Shown here piece after piece: positions 34,708 through 50,200 of a stretch of 64,000 nucleotides of DNA. Origin of the DNA: Harmothoe impar (lineage: Eukaryota > Annelida > Polychaeta > Phyllodocida > Polynoidae). Numbering within the stretch: position 1 is the stretch's first letter; every line of letters begins with the position of its first letter. The DNA lies in the NCBI GenBank assembly GCA_947462335.1, contig OX381708.1:1612001-1676000 (forward strand). The letters run 5' to 3'. The translations under genes and the position numbers were made by a program. The notes beneath the pieces were generated by a model. It saw nothing but the letters and a program-made list of their open reading frames with translations, was not told the origin of the DNA and made no database searches.

Positions 34708-35710
34708 TTAGCTGGACTGAGTGTGCCGAGGCTACAAACCAGGTGTACATATGCAAATGAACAACTAATGATCTATACTTATCTATATGAGTTAGGCTAA
34801 TTAAAAAATTATAAGACTGAGAGATCAATTTATTCCCCGAATAAATTTATCAATAAACACAACCAACAACATCAAAAGAGTTTAAGAATGACAGATTGAA
34901 GTATTTATTGTTGATATACCATCACTACGTTTCGACCTTGAGAATTCTTGATCAGGAATTAAAAAAATATCAGCTTTACAGACACCACGCGCAGCAGTTA
35001 AAAGGGGTCGCATCATTGCTTTTTATTTCTAATTTCCTTAAATAAATATTACCGTAAGCAATTATGCATCCACGGATAGAAGGCCCGCTCCTCCAAAGAG
35101 AAAAATGTTTATATCTCAGTTATTATTCTGCGTAAAAACGAAATTTAAATAGCATATGGCTCCTAATTTCTCTATAGCTTGGATGTGTTACCTACCTGGT
35201 GACTGATGGGTTTAGTAACGACAATTTATAGAAGTAGTACTTACCAATAATATGATGTAAAAAAAAACAAAATGAAAAAAAACAAAAAAACACCTCCCTC
35301 GTTGTCCAGAAACAAAATTAAAATAAAAAGCTTCCCTCCCCCACCACTCTTTTTCAGGAAAGTATCCGTAAAGCTTACATATGTTTTTAAGCAGCCTTAG
35401 AGAGGACTAAACGACGCTGTATATAAGTTTGTCTCCCCACCCCCTTTCTTGGGGGCTTTTTTCAACTAAGTGTCTCCAAAAGATTCTGGAGAGACTTAAA
35501 CTCTAGACTACTGAATAGCTGTTTTATGTAAATTATATATAACTATGTGGAATAAGGTGAAGGTAAACAAATCATGCGTATGAGTTACCGGTGCAGTCTG
35601 ATCAATTAAATTATGGTGAATATGAAGAGGAAAAGGTCTAAAAGAGAAACCTGCACAGTTACTGTTGTCTACATGGCAGTCTCTGCTCTCTCAGCGTCCC
35701 AGAGAACAGA
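34708..35710. other. Unassigned intergenic sequence
   Basis: AT-rich. Contains CACTACGTTTCGACCTTGAG near 34923, a motif that resembles termini of dispersed repeats in other invertebrates (impression only), and an A-rich stretch near 35260-35330. No gene. Confidence 0.4.
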
Positions 35711-35857
35711 ACCTTTAACAGCCGCAGAGTGCTCTCATAAATTATGTCCTTTGTCATCATGATGCATGGATGAAACCCTGGCGAGTAACTCGCCAGTGCT
35801 GTATTCATGCATCATGTCGACCCACTATAGCACACTTCTGCCCATCAAGGGTTAAAT
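35711..35857. repeat. Palindromic GAGTTACTCGCC-family element, short copy
   Basis: CCGCAGAGTGCTCTCATAAA, CATCATGATGCATGGATG, GGCGAGTAACTCGCCAGTGC, GCATCATGTCGACCC and terminal CATCAAGGGTTAAA. Confidence 0.6.
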
Positions 35858-36404
35858 GCTCTACCACAACTCGATTGTTTATGGTGAATGTCTCAATACG
35901 TCTAAATCATGCTGCAAAGGCTGCTCAGAAATAAAGTTATATTTTATACCTTGCCCCGGCTTTTATTATTTATTATATGCTAAATTAATGTGCTTAACAA
36001 TCCATATTGTTGACCACTACCTAAGTTGAACATTTTAGAAGATTTCACTTAATTCCATATTCATTGTTGCAATGGAGGACATTTAATTAAAATAAACATG
36101 GTTTATGGAGCGATTGTCAGAGAAATTTGATATGAAATCAAGAAAATGTCGGAATTTAGAATCGCCTTGGTGGCAACCCTGATAAAGACGGGGTGTGCTT
36201 TCAGACGGAGGTACAAGAAAATGTATTAGCGGGGACCCGTGTATATATAATACAGGGGAAAACGTGGCTTAGTGTTGTACAAGCCCGCAGTTGCCATGTT
36301 TATTTGAAAAATTCATATTTTAGGATATAACTCCACTTCTACTCGGGGTATTTACATAATTCCTTCAGCTTTGTAACCCCTATTTATCTCACCAATGTAT
36401 ACAC
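35858..36404. other. Unassigned intergenic sequence
   Basis: AT-rich; an AATAAA lies at about 35929. No gene recognised. Confidence 0.4.
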
Positions 36405-37010
36405 AGGGATGCCAAGTGTTACGATTTCTTTTAGTGATTTTACGATTTTTGACCCCAATTACGAACATTGCGAGTTATGCTGGAAAATTACGATTTTAAG
36501 GATTTCTTTTGAGTGTGTATATTAAAGGAGGCCTACAGGTTAGAAGGTAGAGTACATCTAGAGACAGAAATAATTTTGGTCCCCTTACTTGCAATGCACA
36601 TACCTACATACTAGCCGGCCATGGGTAGGAATTTATCATTACATTGTATACATGGAGTATACAGCTAGGCCCAAAAAAAAAAGCGGTTTGTTTCAGGTCA
36701 CCCGACCGACCCTATGAAAACATGACCGACCCTACGTTTTTCATGCAATTTTGAAGAAATTTCTGTAATTTTACCCCTTTTCAGTCAATTTTAGGGTCTT
36801 TAGAGAGACTGGCTAGTACTTTCTTGTTTAAAAGAGAAATCCTACCTACCAACCCCTCAATTTCTATCCATGTTACCTGGAACAAACCTTCTTTTTTTTG
36901 ACCCTATCAATAACCGGGTACCTATATCCACATGCATTTTAGAGGACATGCTATTGTTATGATTTTAGTTACGATTTCCAGCAAAAATTCTGCCCCGTGT
37001 ATAAGCCTGG
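36405..37010. mobile_element. Possible CAG-ended element, right end not seen
   Basis: CAGGGATGCCAAGTGTTACG resembles the left end at 6613 (CAGGGCTGCCAAGTAGTACG), followed by repeated TTACGATTTT blocks that recur at about 36970. A GGCC-ended MITE (36668-36904) lies inside. The right terminus may lie beyond the satellite or be lost. Confidence 0.4.
36668..36904. mobile_element. GGCCC-poly(A)-ended MITE
   Basis: GGCCCAAAAAAAAAAGCGG at the left and TTCTTTTTTTTGACCC at the right, with CTA before and TA after. The interior blocks (ACCGACCCTATGAAAAC, ATGCAATTTTGAAGAAATTT) match 6939-7130 in inverse orientation. Confidence 0.55.
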
Positions 37011-40000
37011 TCAGTGTGACTCCACACCACCCCAGCGACTCCACACCACCCCAGCGACTCCACACCACCCCAAGCGACCCCACACCACCCCCAGCGACTC
37101 CACACCACCCACAGCGACCCCACACCACCCCCAGCGACTCCATACCAGCAACAGCGACTCCACACCACCCCCAGCGACTCCACACCACCCCAGCGACTCC
37201 ATACCAGCAACAGCAACTCCACACCACCCCAGCGACTCCATACCACCCCAGCGACTCCACACCACCCCCAGCGACTCCATAGCACCCCCAGCGACTCCAC
37301 ACCACCCCCAGCCACTCCACACCACCCCCAGCGACTCCAGACCACCCCCATCCACTTTACAGCACCCCAAGCTACTCCAGAGCACCCCCAGCAACTCCAT
37401 AGCACCCCCAGTGACTCAACACCACCACCACAATTACTCCAGACCACCCCCAGCGACTCCACACCACCCCCATCCACTTTACAGCACCCCAAGCTACTCC
37501 ACAGCACCCCCAGCAACTCCATAGCACCCCCAGCGACTCCACACCACCCCCAGCGACTCCACACTACCCCCATCAACTCCACACCACCCCCAGCAACTGC
37601 ACACCAGCAACAGCGACACCACAGCACCCCCAGCGACTCCACACCACCCCCAGCGACTCCACAGCACCCCCAGCGACTCCACACCGACCCCAAAGACTCC
37701 ACACCACCCCCAGCGACTCCACAGCACCCCTAGCGACTCCACACAACCCCATCGACTCCACACCACCCCCAGCGACTCGACAGCACCCCCAGCGACTCCA
37801 CAACACCCCCAGCGACTCCACACCACCCCCAGCGACTCCACAACACCCCCTGCGACTCCATACCAGCATCAGCGACTCCACACCACTCCCAACGACTCCA
37901 CACCACCCCCAGCGACTCCACTCCACCCCCAGCGACTCCACACCACCCCCAGCCACTCCACAGCACCCCCAGCGACTCGACAGCACCCCCAGCTACTCCA
38001 CAACACCCCCAGCGAATCCACACCACCCCCAGCGACTCCACAGCACCCCCAGCGACTCCACACCACCCCCAGCGACTCCCCACCACCCCCAGCCACTCCA
38101 CACCACCCCCAGCGACTCCCCACCACCCCCAGCGACTCCACAACACCCCCAGCGACTCCACACCACCCCCAGCGACTCCACAACACCCCAGCGACTCCAT
38201 ACCAGCATCAGCGACTCCACACCACTCCCAGCGACTCCACAACACCCCCAGCGACTCCACTCCACCCCCAGCGACTCCACACCACCCCAGCCACTCCACA
38301 GCACCCCCATCGACTGGACAGCACCCCCAGCGACTCAATAACACCCCCAGCGACTCCACACCACCCCCAGCGACTCCAAAGCACCCCCAGCGACTCCACA
38401 CCACCCCCAGCGACTCCACAACACCCCCAGCGACTCCACACCACCCCCAGCGACTCCACACCACCCCCAGCGACTCCACACCACCCCCAGCCACTCCACA
38501 ACACCCCAGCCACTCCACAGCACCCCCAGCGACTCCACACCATCCCCAGCGACTCCCCACCACCCCCAGCGACTCCACAACACCCCCAGCGACTCCATAC
38601 TAACAACAGCGACTCCACACCACTCCAAGCGACTCCATACCACCCCCAGCGACTCCACAACACCCCCAGCGACTCCACACCACCCCCAGCCACTCCACAC
38701 CAACCCCAGCCACTCCACACCACCCCCAGCGACTCCACACCACCCCCAGCCACTCCATACCAGCATCAGCGACTCCACACCACTCCCAGCGACTCCACAA
38801 CACCCCCAGCGACTCCACTCCACCCCCAGCGACTCCACACCACCCCCAGTGACTCCACACCACCCCCATCGACTGGACAGCACCCCCAGCGACTCGACAA
38901 CACCCCCAGCAACTCGACAACACCCCCAGCGACTCCACACCACCCCCAGCGACTCCAAAGCACCCCCAGCGACTCCACAGCACCCCCAGCGACTCCACAA
39001 CACCCCCAGCGACTCCACACCACCCCCAGTGACTCCACACCACCCCCAGCGACTCCCCACCACCCCCAGCGACTCCACAACACCACCAGCGACTCCACAC
39101 CACCCCCAGCGACTCCACAACACCCCAGCGACTCCATACCAGCATCAGCGACTCCACACCACTCCCAGCGACTCCACAACACCCCCAGCGACTCCACTCC
39201 ATCCCCAGCGACTCCACACCACCCAAAGCCACTCCACAGCACCCCCATCGACTGGACAGCACCCCCAGCGACTCGACAACACCCCCAGCCACTCCACAGC
39301 ACCCCCAGCGACTCCACAACACCCCCAGCGACTCCACACCACCCCCAGCGACTCCACAACACCCCCAGCGACTCCACACCACCCCCAGCGACTCCACAGC
39401 ACCCCCAGCGACTCCACACCACCCCCAGCCACTCCACAACACCCCAGCCACTCCACAGCACCCCCAGCGACTCCACACCACCCCCAGCGACTCCCCACCA
39501 CCCCCAGCTACTCCACAACACCCCCAGCGACTCCATACTAACAACAGCGACTCCACACCACTCCAAGCGACTCCATACCACCCCCAGCGACTCCACAACA
39601 CCCCCAGCGACTCCACACCACCCCCAGCCACTCCACACCAACCCCAGCCACTCCACACCACCCCCAGCCACTCCACAACACCCCCAGTGACTCCACAACA
39701 CCCACAGCGACTCCACACCACTCCCAGCGACTCCACACCACCCCCAGTGACTCCACACCACCCCCAGCCAATCCACAGCACCCCCAGCGACTCGACAGCA
39801 CCCCCAGCGACTCGACAACACCCCCAGTGACTCCACACCACCCCCAGCGACTCCAAAGCACCCCCAGCGACTCCACAGCACCCCCAGCGACTCCACAACA
39901 CCCCCAGCGACTCCACACCACCCCCAGTGACTCCACACCACCCCCAGCGACTCCACAACACCACCAGCGACTCCACACCACCCCCAGCGACTCGACAACA

Positions 40001-41250
40001 CCCCCAGCGACTCCACACCACCCCCAGCGACTCCAAAGCACCCCCAGCGACTCCACACCACCCCCAGCGACTCCACAACACCCCCAGCGACTCCACACCA
40101 CCCCCAGCGACTCCACAGCACCCCAAGCGACTCCACAGCACCCCCAGCCACTCCACAACACCCCAGCCACTCCACAGCACCCCCAGCGACTCCACACCAC
40201 CCCCAGCGACTCCCTACCACCCCCAGCGACTCCACAACACCCCCAGCGACTCCATACTAACAACAGCGACTCCACACCACTCCAAGCGACTCCATACCAC
40301 CCCCAGCGACTCCACAACACCCCCAGCGACTCCACACCACCCCCAGCCACTCCACACCACCCCCAGCCACTCCACAACACCCCCAGTGACTCCACACCAC
40401 CCCCAGCGACTCCAAAGCACCCCCAGCGACTCCACAGCACCCCCAGCGACTCCACAACACCCCCAGCGACTCCACACCACCCCCAGTGACTCCACACCAC
40501 CCCCAGCGACTCCACACCACCCCCAGCGACTCCACAACACCACCAGCGACTCCACACCACCCCCAGCGACTCGACAACACCCCAGCGACTCCACACCACC
40601 CCCAGCGACTCCAAAGCACCCCCAGCGACTCCACACCAACCCCAGCCACTCCACACCACCCCCAGCCACTCCACAACACCCCCAGTGACTCCACAACACC
40701 CACAGCGACTCCACACCACTCCCAGCGACTCCACACCACCCCCAGTGACTCCACACCACCCCCAGCCAATCCACAGCACCCCCAGCGACTCGACAGCACC
40801 CCCAGCGACTCGACAACACCCCCAGTGACTCCACACCATCCCCAGCGACTCCAAAGCACCCCCAGCGACTCCACAGCACCCCCAGCGACTCCACAACACC
40901 CCCAGCGACTCCACACCACCCCCAGTGACTCCACACCACCCCCAGCGACTCCACAACACCACCAGCGACTCCACACCACCCCCAGCGACTCGACAACACC
41001 CCCAGCGACTCCACACCACCCCCAGCGACTCCAAAGCACCCCCAGCGACTCCACACCACCCCCAGCGACTCCACAACACCCCCAGCGACTCCACACCACC
41101 CCCAGCGACTCCACAGCACCCCAAGCGACTCCACACCACCCCCAGCCACTCCACAACACCCCAGCCACTCCACAGCACCCCCAGCGACTCCACACCACCC
41201 CCAGCGACTCCCTACCACCCCCAGCGACTCCACAACACCCCCAGCGACTC

Positions 41251-43560
41251 CATACTAACAACAGCGACTCCACACCACTCCAAGCGACTCCATACCACCC
41301 CCAGCGACTCCACAACACCCCCAGCGACTCCACACCATCCCCAGCCACTCCACACCAACCCCAGCCACTCCACACCACCCCCAGCCACTCCACAACACCC
41401 CCAGTGACTCCACACCACCCCCAGCGACTCCAAAGCACCCCCAGCGACTCCACAGCACCCCCAGCGACTCCACAACACCCCCAGCGACTCCACACCACCC
41501 CCAGTGACTCCACACCACCCCCAGCGACTCCACACCACCCCCAGCGACTCCACAACACCACCAGCGACTCCACACCACCCCCAGCGACTCGACAACACCC
41601 CCAGCGACTCCACACCACCCCCAGCGACTCCAAAGCACCCCCAGCGACTCCACACCACCCCCAGCGACTCCACAACACCCCCAGCGACTCCACACCACCC
41701 CCAGCGACTCCACAGCACCCCAAGCGACTCCACACCACCCCCAGCCACTCCACAACACCCCAGCCACTCCACAGCACCCCCAGCGACTCCACACCACCCC
41801 CAGCGACTCCCTACCACCCCCAGCGACTCCACAACACCCCCAGCGACTCCATACTAACAACAGCGACTCCACACCACTCCAAGCGACTCCATACCACCCC
41901 CAGCGACTCCACAACACCCCCAGCGACTCCACACCACCCCCAGCCACTCCACACCAACCCCAGCCACTCCACACCACCCCCAGCCACTCCACAACACCCC
42001 CAGTGACTCCACAACACCAACAGCGACTCCACACCACTCCCAGCGACTCCACACCACCCCCAGTGACTCCACACCACCCCCATTGACTCCAGAGCACCCC
42101 CAGCGACTCGACAGCACCCCCAGCGACTCGACAACACCCCCAGCGACTCCACACCACCCCCAGCGACTCCAAAGCACCCCCAGCGACTCCACAGCACCCC
42201 CAGCGACTCCACAACACCCCCAGCGACTCCACAGCACCCCCAGCGACTCCACAGCACCCCCAGCGACTCCAAAACACCCCAGCGACTCCACAACACCCCA
42301 GCCACTCCACAGCACCCCCAGCGACTCCACACCACCCCCAGCTACTCCCCAGCATCCCCAGCGACTCCACAACACCCCCACGACTCCACAGCACTCCACA
42401 ACACCCCAGCCACTCCACAGCACCCCCAGCGACTCGACAGCCCCCCCAGCGACTCCACAACACCCCCAGCGACTCCACAACACCCCAGCCACTCCACAGC
42501 ACCCCAAGCTACTCCACAGCACCCCCAGCAACTCCATAGCACCCCCAGCGACTCCACAGCACCCCCAGCGACTCCACAACACCCCCAGCGACTCCACACC
42601 ACCCCCAGTGACTCCACACCACCCCCAGCGACTCCACACCACCCCCAGCGACTCCACAACACCACCAGCGACTCCACACCACCCCCAGCGACTCGACAAC
42701 ACCCCCAGCGACTCCACACCACCCCCAGCGACTCCAAAGCACCCCCAGCGACTCCACACCACCCCCAGCGACTCCACAACACCCCCAGCGACTCCACACC
42801 ACCCCCAGCGACTCCACAGCACCCCAAGCGACTCCACACCACCCCCAGCCACTCCACAACACCCCAGCCACTCCACAGCACCCCCAGCGACTCCACACCA
42901 CCCCCAGCGACTCCCTACCACCCCCAGCGACTCCACAACACCCCCAGCGACTCCATACTAACAACAGCGACTCCACACCACTCCAAGCGACTCCATACCA
43001 CCCCCAGCGACTCCACAACACCCCCAGCGACTCCACACCACCCCCAGCCACTCCACACCAACCCCAGCCACTCCACACCACCCCCAGCCACACCACAACA
43101 CCCCCAGTGACTCCACACCACCCCCAGCGACTCCAAAGCACCCCCAGCGACTCCACAGCACCCCCAGCGACTCCACAACACCCCCAGCGACTCCACACCA
43201 CCCCCAGTGACTCCACACCACCCCCAGCGACTGCACACCACCCCCAGCGACTCCACAACACCACCAGCGACTCCACACCACCCCCAGCGACTCGACAACA
43301 CCCCCAGCGACTCCACACCACCCCCAGCGACTCCAAAGCACCCCCAGCGACTCCACACCACCCCCAGCGACTCCACAACACCCCCAGCGACTCCACACCA
43401 CCCCCAGCGACTCCACAGCACCCCAAGCGACTCCACACCACCCCCAGCCACTCCACAACACCCCAGCCACTCCACAGCACCCCCAGCGACTCCACACCAC
43501 CCCCAGCGACTCCCTACCACCCCCAGCGACTCCACAACACCCCCAGCGACTCCATACTAA
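41251..43560. repeat. Higher-order repeat: 600-bp blocks in the satellite
   Basis: The rare variant CATACTAACAACAGCGACTC recurs in pairs about 600 bp apart (near 41.25/41.85, 42.95/43.55, 52.87/53.47 and 62.91/63.51 kb). Neighbouring variants keep the same order, so about 30 units amplify as one block. Confidence 0.75.
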
Positions 43561-44241
43561 CAACAGCGACTCCACACCACTCCAAGCGACTCCATACCAC
43601 CCCCAGCGACTCCACAACACCCCCAGCGACTCCACACCACCCCCAGCCACTCCACACCAACCCCAGCCACTCCACACCACCCCCAGCCACTCCACAACAC
43701 CCCCAGTGACTCCACAACACCCACAGCGACTCCACACCACTCCCAGCGACTCCACACCACCCCCAGTGACTCCACACCACCCCCATTGACTCCAGAGCAC
43801 CCCCAGCGACTCGACAGCACCCCCAGCGACTCGACAACACCCCTAGCGACTCCACACCACCCCCAGCGACTCCAAAGCACCCCCAGCGACTCCACAGCAC
43901 CCCCAGCGACTCCACAACACCCCCAGCGACTCCACAGCACCCCCAGCGACTCCACAGCACCCCCAGCGACTCCAAAACACCCCAGCGACTCCACAACACC
44001 CCAGCCACTCCACAGCACCCCCAGCGACTCCACACCACCCCCAGCTACTCCCCAGCATCCCCAGCGACTCCACAACACCCCCACGACTCCACAGCACCCC
44101 AGGCGACTCCACAACACCCCCAGCCACTCCACAACACCCCAGCCACTCCACAGAACCCCCAGCGACTCGACAGCCCCCCCAGCGACTCCACAACACCCCC
44201 AGCGACTCCACAAAACCCCAGCCACTCCACAGCACCCCAAG

Positions 44242-47213
44242 CTACTCCACAGCACCCCCAGCAACTCCATAGCACCCCCAGCGACTCCACACCACCGCCA
44301 GCGACTCCACACTACCCCCATCAACTCCACAGCACCCCCAGCGACTCCACACCACCCCCAGCGACTCCACAGCACCCCCAGCGACTCCACACCGACCCCA
44401 AAGACTCCACACCACCCCCAGCGACTCCCCACCACCCCCAGCGACTCCACAACACTCCAGCGACTCCATACCAGCAACAGCGACTCCACACCACCCCCAG
44501 CGACTCCACAGCACCCCAGCGACTCCACACCACCCCCAGCGACTCCACACCACCCCCAGCGACTCCACACCACCCCCAGCGACTCCACAGCACCCCAGCG
44601 ACTCCACACCACCCCCAGCGACTCCACACCACCCCCAGCGACTCCACAGCACCCCAGCGACTCCACACCACCCCCAGCGACTCCATACCACCCCCAGCAA
44701 CTCCACACCAATCCCAGCTACTCCACAACACCCCCAGCGACTCCATACCAGCAACAGCGACTCCACAGCACCCCAGCCACTCCACAGCACCCCCAGCGAC
44801 TCCACAACACCCCCAGCGACTCCATACCAGCAACAGCGACTCCACAGTAGCCCCCGGGACTCCACACCACCCCCAGCGACTCCACAGCACCCCCAGTGAC
44901 TCAAGAGCACCCCCAGTGACTCCACAGCACCCCCAACGACTCGACACCACCCCCAGCAACTCCACGCCACCCCCAGCGACTCCATACCACCCCCAGCGAC
45001 TCCACAACACCCCCAGCTACTCCACAACACTCCCAGCTACTCCACAACACCCCAGCGACTCCACGCCACCCCCAGCGACTCCACACCACCCCCAGCTACT
45101 CCACAACACTCCCAGCTACTCCACAACACCCCAGCGACTCCACACCACCCCAGCCACTCCACAGCACCCCCAGCGACTCCACACCACCCCCAGCTACTCC
45201 CCAGCATCCCCAGCGACTCCACAACACCCCCACGACTCCACAGCACCCCAGGCGACTCCACAACACCCCCAGCCACTCCACAACACCCCAGCCACTCCAC
45301 AGAACCCCCAGCGACTCGACAGCCCCCCCAGCGACTCCACAACACCCCCAGCGACTCCACAAAACCCCAGCCACTCCACAGCACCCCAAGCTACTCCACA
45401 GCACCCCCAGCAACTCCATAGCACCCCCAGCGACTCCACACCACCGCCAGCGACTCCACACTACCCCCATCAACTCCACAGCACCCCCAGCGACTCCACA
45501 CCACCCCCAGCGACTCCACAGCACCCCCAGCGACTCCACACCGACCCCAAAGACTCCACACCACCCCCAGCGACTCCCCACCACCCCCAGCGACTCCACA
45601 ACACTCCAGCGACTCCATACCAGCAACAGCGACTCCACACCACCCCCAGCGACTCCACAGCACCCCAGCGACTCCACACCACCCCCAGCGACTCCACACC
45701 ACCCCCAGCGACTCCACACCACCCCCAGCGACTCCACAGCACCCCAGCGACTCCACACCACCCCCAGCGACTCCACACCACCCCCAGCGACTCCACAGCA
45801 CCCCAGCGACTCCACACCACCCCCAGCGACTCCATACCACCCCCAGCAACTCCACACCAATCCCAGCTACTCCACAACACCCCCAGCGACTCCATACCAG
45901 CAACAGCGACTCCACAGCACCCCAGCCACTCCACAGCACCCCCAGCGACTCCACAACACCCCCAGCGACTCCATACCAGCAACAGCGACTCCACAGTAGC
46001 CCCCGGGACTCCACACCACCCCCAGCGACTCCACAGCACCCCCAGTGACTCAAGAGCACCCCCAGTGACTCCACAGCACCCCCAACGACTCGACACCACC
46101 CCCAGCAACTCCACGCCACCCCCAGCGACTCCATACCACCCCCAGCGACTCCACAACACCCCCAGCTACTCCACAACACTCCCAGCTACTCCACAACACC
46201 CCAGCGACTCCACGCCACCCCCAGCGACTCCACACCACCCCCAGCTACTCCACAACACTCCCAGCTACTCCACAACACCCCAGCGACTCCACACCACCCC
46301 CAGCGACGCTACACCACCCCCAGCGACTCCACACCACCCCCAGCGACTCCACACCACCCCCAGCGACTTTACAGCACCCCAGCGACTCCACAGCACCCCC
46401 AGCGACTCCACACCACCCCAAGCGACTCCACACCACCCCCAGCAACTCCACACCACCCCCAGCGACTCCACACCAACCCCAGCGACTCCACAACACCCCC
46501 AGCGACTTGACAGCACCCCCAGCGACTCCACACCACCCCCAGCCACTCCACACCACCCCCAGCGACTCCCCTCCATCCCCAGCGACTCCACAACACCCCA
46601 GCGACTCCACACCACCCCTAGCGACCCCCCACCAACCCCAGCGACTCCACACCACCCCCAGCGACTCCACACCACCCCCAGCGACTCCACACCACCCCCA
46701 GCGACTCCACAACACCCCCAGCGACTCCATACCAGCAAAAGCGACTCCACACCACCCCCAGCGACTCCACAGCACCCCCAGCGACTCCACAGCACCCCAG
46801 CGACTCCACACCACCCCCAGCGACTCCGTACCACCCCCAGCGACTCCACACCACCCCCAGCTACTCCACAACACCCCCAGCGACTCCATACCAGCAACAG
46901 CGACTCCACAGCACCCCAGCCACTCCACAGCACCCCCAGCGACTCCACAACACCCCCAGCGACTCCATACCAGCAACAGCGACTCCACAGTAGCCCCCGC
47001 GACTCCACACCACCCCCAGCGACTCCACACCACCCCCAGTGACTCAACAGCACCCCCAGTGACTCCACAGCACCCCCAACGACTCGACAGGACCCCCAGC
47101 GACTCCACACCACCCCCATCGACTCCACACCACCCCCAGCGACTCCACACCACCCCCAGCGACTCCACACCACCCCCAGCGACTCCATACCACCCCCAGC
47201 GACTCCACAACAC
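44242..47213. repeat. Satellite segmental duplication, reference copy
   Basis: The marker ACCACCGCCAGCGACTCC stands at 44291 and again 1,149 bp on at 45440. The block following 45391 reappears at 54955 (offset 9,564) and near 58587. Confidence 0.75.
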
Positions 47214-50200
47214 CCCTAGCTACTCCACAACACTCCCAGCTACTCCACAACACCCCAGCGACTCCACACCACCCCCAGCGACTCCACACCACCCCCAGCG
47301 ACTCTACACCACCCCCAGCGACTCCACACCACCCCCAGCAACTCCACAGCACCCCAGCGACTCCACACCACCCCCAGCGACTCCACAACACCCCCAGCGA
47401 CTCCCCTCCATTCCATGCGACTCCACAACACCCCAGCGACTCCACACCACCCCTTGCGACTCCACAACACCCCCAGCGACTCCATACCAGCAACAGCGAC
47501 TCCACACCACCCCCAGCGACTCCACAGCACCCCAGCGACTCCACACCACCCCCAGCGACTCCACACCACCCCCAGCGACTCCACACCACCCCCAGCGACT
47601 CCACAGCACCCCAGCGACTCCACACCACCCCCAGCGACTCCATACCACCCCCAGCGACTCCACACCACCCCCAGCTACTCCACAACACCCCCAGCGACTC
47701 CATACCAGCAACAGCGACTCCACAGTAGCCCCCGCGACTCCACACCACCCCCAGCGACTCCACAGCACCCCCAGTGACTCAACAGCACCCCCAGTGACTC
47801 CACAGCACCCCCAACGACTCGACAGGACCCCCAGCGACTCCACACCATCCCCATCGACTCCACACCACCACCCCCAGTGACTCCACAGCACCCCAGCGAC
47901 TCCACACCACCCCCAGCGACTCCATACCACCCCCAGCGACTCCACACCACCCCCAGCTACTCCACACCACCCCCAGCGACTCCACAGCACCCCAGCGACT
48001 CCACACCACCCCCAGCGACTCCATACCACCCCCAGCGACTCCACACCACCCCCAGCTACTCCACAACACCCCCAGCGACTCCATACCAGCAACAGCGACT
48101 CCACAGTAGCCCCCGCGACTCCACACCACCCCCAGCGACTCCACAGCACCCCCAGTGACTCAACAGCACCCCCAGTGACTCCACAGCACCCCCAACGACT
48201 CGACAACACCCCCAGCGACTCCACACCACCCCCAGCGACTCCACACCACCCCCAGCGACTCCATACCACCCCCAGCGACTCCACAACACCCCTAGCTACT
48301 CCACAACACTCCCAGCTACTCCACAACACCCCAGCGACTCCACACCACCCCCAAGGACTCCACACCACCCCCAGCGACTCTACACCACCCCCAGCGACTC
48401 CACACCACCCCCAGCGACTCCACACCACCCCCAGCGACTTTACAGCACCCCAGCTACTCCACAGCACCCCCAGCGACTCCACACCACCCCAAGCGACTCC
48501 ACACCACCCCCAGCAATTCCACACCACCCCCAGCGACTCCAAACCACCCCCAGCGACTCCACAACACCCCCAGCGACTTGACAGCACCCCCAGCGACTCC
48601 ACACCACCCCCAGCCACTCCACACCACCTCCAGCGACTCCCCTCCATCCCCAGCGACTCCACAACACCCCAGCGACTCCACACCACCCCTAGCGACTCCC
48701 CACCACCCCCAGCGACTCCACACCACCCCCAGCGACTCCACACCACCCCCAGCGACTCCACAGCACCCCAGCGACTCCACACCACCCCCAGCGACTCCAC
48801 ACCACCCCCAGCGACTCCCCTCCATTCCCAGCGACTCCACAACACCCCAGCGACTCCACACCACCCCCAGCGACTCCACACCACCCCCAGCGACTCCACA
48901 CCACCCCCAGCGACTCCACAACACCCCCAGTGACTCCACAACACCCACAGCGACTCCACACCACTCCCAGCGACTCCAGACCACCCCCAGTGACTCCACA
49001 CCACCCCCATTGACTCCAGAGCACCCCCAGCGACTCGACAGCACCCCCAGCGACTCGACAACACCCCCAGCGACTCCACACCACCCCCAGCGACTCCAAA
49101 GCACCCCCAGCGACTCCACAGCACCCCCAGCGACTCCACAACACCCCCAGCGACTCCACAGCACCCCCAGCGACTCCACAGCACCCCCAGCGACTCCAAA
49201 ACACCCCAGCGACTCCACAACACCCCAGCCACCCCACAGCACCCCCAGCGACTCCACACCACCCCCAGCTACTCCCCAGCATCCCCAGCGACTCCACAAC
49301 ACCCCCACGACTCCACAGCACCCCAGGCTACTCCACAACACCCCCAGCCACTCCACAACACCCCAGCCACTCCACAGCACCCCCAGCGACTCGACAGCCC
49401 CCCCAGCGACTCCACAACACCCCCAGCGACTCCACAACACCCCAGCCACTCCACAGCACCCCAAGCTACTCCACAGCACCCCCAGCAACTCTATAGCACC
49501 CCCAGCGACTCCACAGCACCCCCAGCGACTCCACAACACCCCCAGCGACTCCACAACACCACCAGCGACTCCACACCACCCCCAGGGACTCGACAACACC
49601 CCCAGCGACTCCACACCACCCCCAGCGACTCAAAAGCACCCCCAGCGACTCCACACCACCCCCAGCGACTCCACAACACCCCCAGCGACTCCACACCACC
49701 CCCAGCGACTCCACAGCACCCCAAGCGACTCCACACCACCCCCAGCCACTCCACAACACCCCAGCCACTCCACAGCACCCCCAGCGACTCCACACCACCC
49801 CCAGCGACTCCCTACCACCCCCAGCGACTCCACAACACCCCCAGCGACTCCATACTAACAACGGCGACTCCACACCACTCCAAGCGACTCCATACCACCC
49901 CCAGCGACTCCACAACACCCCCAGCGACTCCACACCACCCCCAGCCACTCCACACCAACCCCAGCCACTCCACACCACCCCCAGCCACTCCACAACACCC
50001 CCAGTGACTCCACACCACCCCCAGCGACTCCAAAGCACCCCCAGCGACTCCACAGCACCCCCAGCGACTCCACAACACCCCCAGCGACTCCACACCACCC
50101 CCAGTGACTCCACACCACCCCCAGCGACTCCACACCACCCCCAGCGACTCCACAACACCACCAGCGACTCCACACCACCCCCAGCGACTCGACAACACCC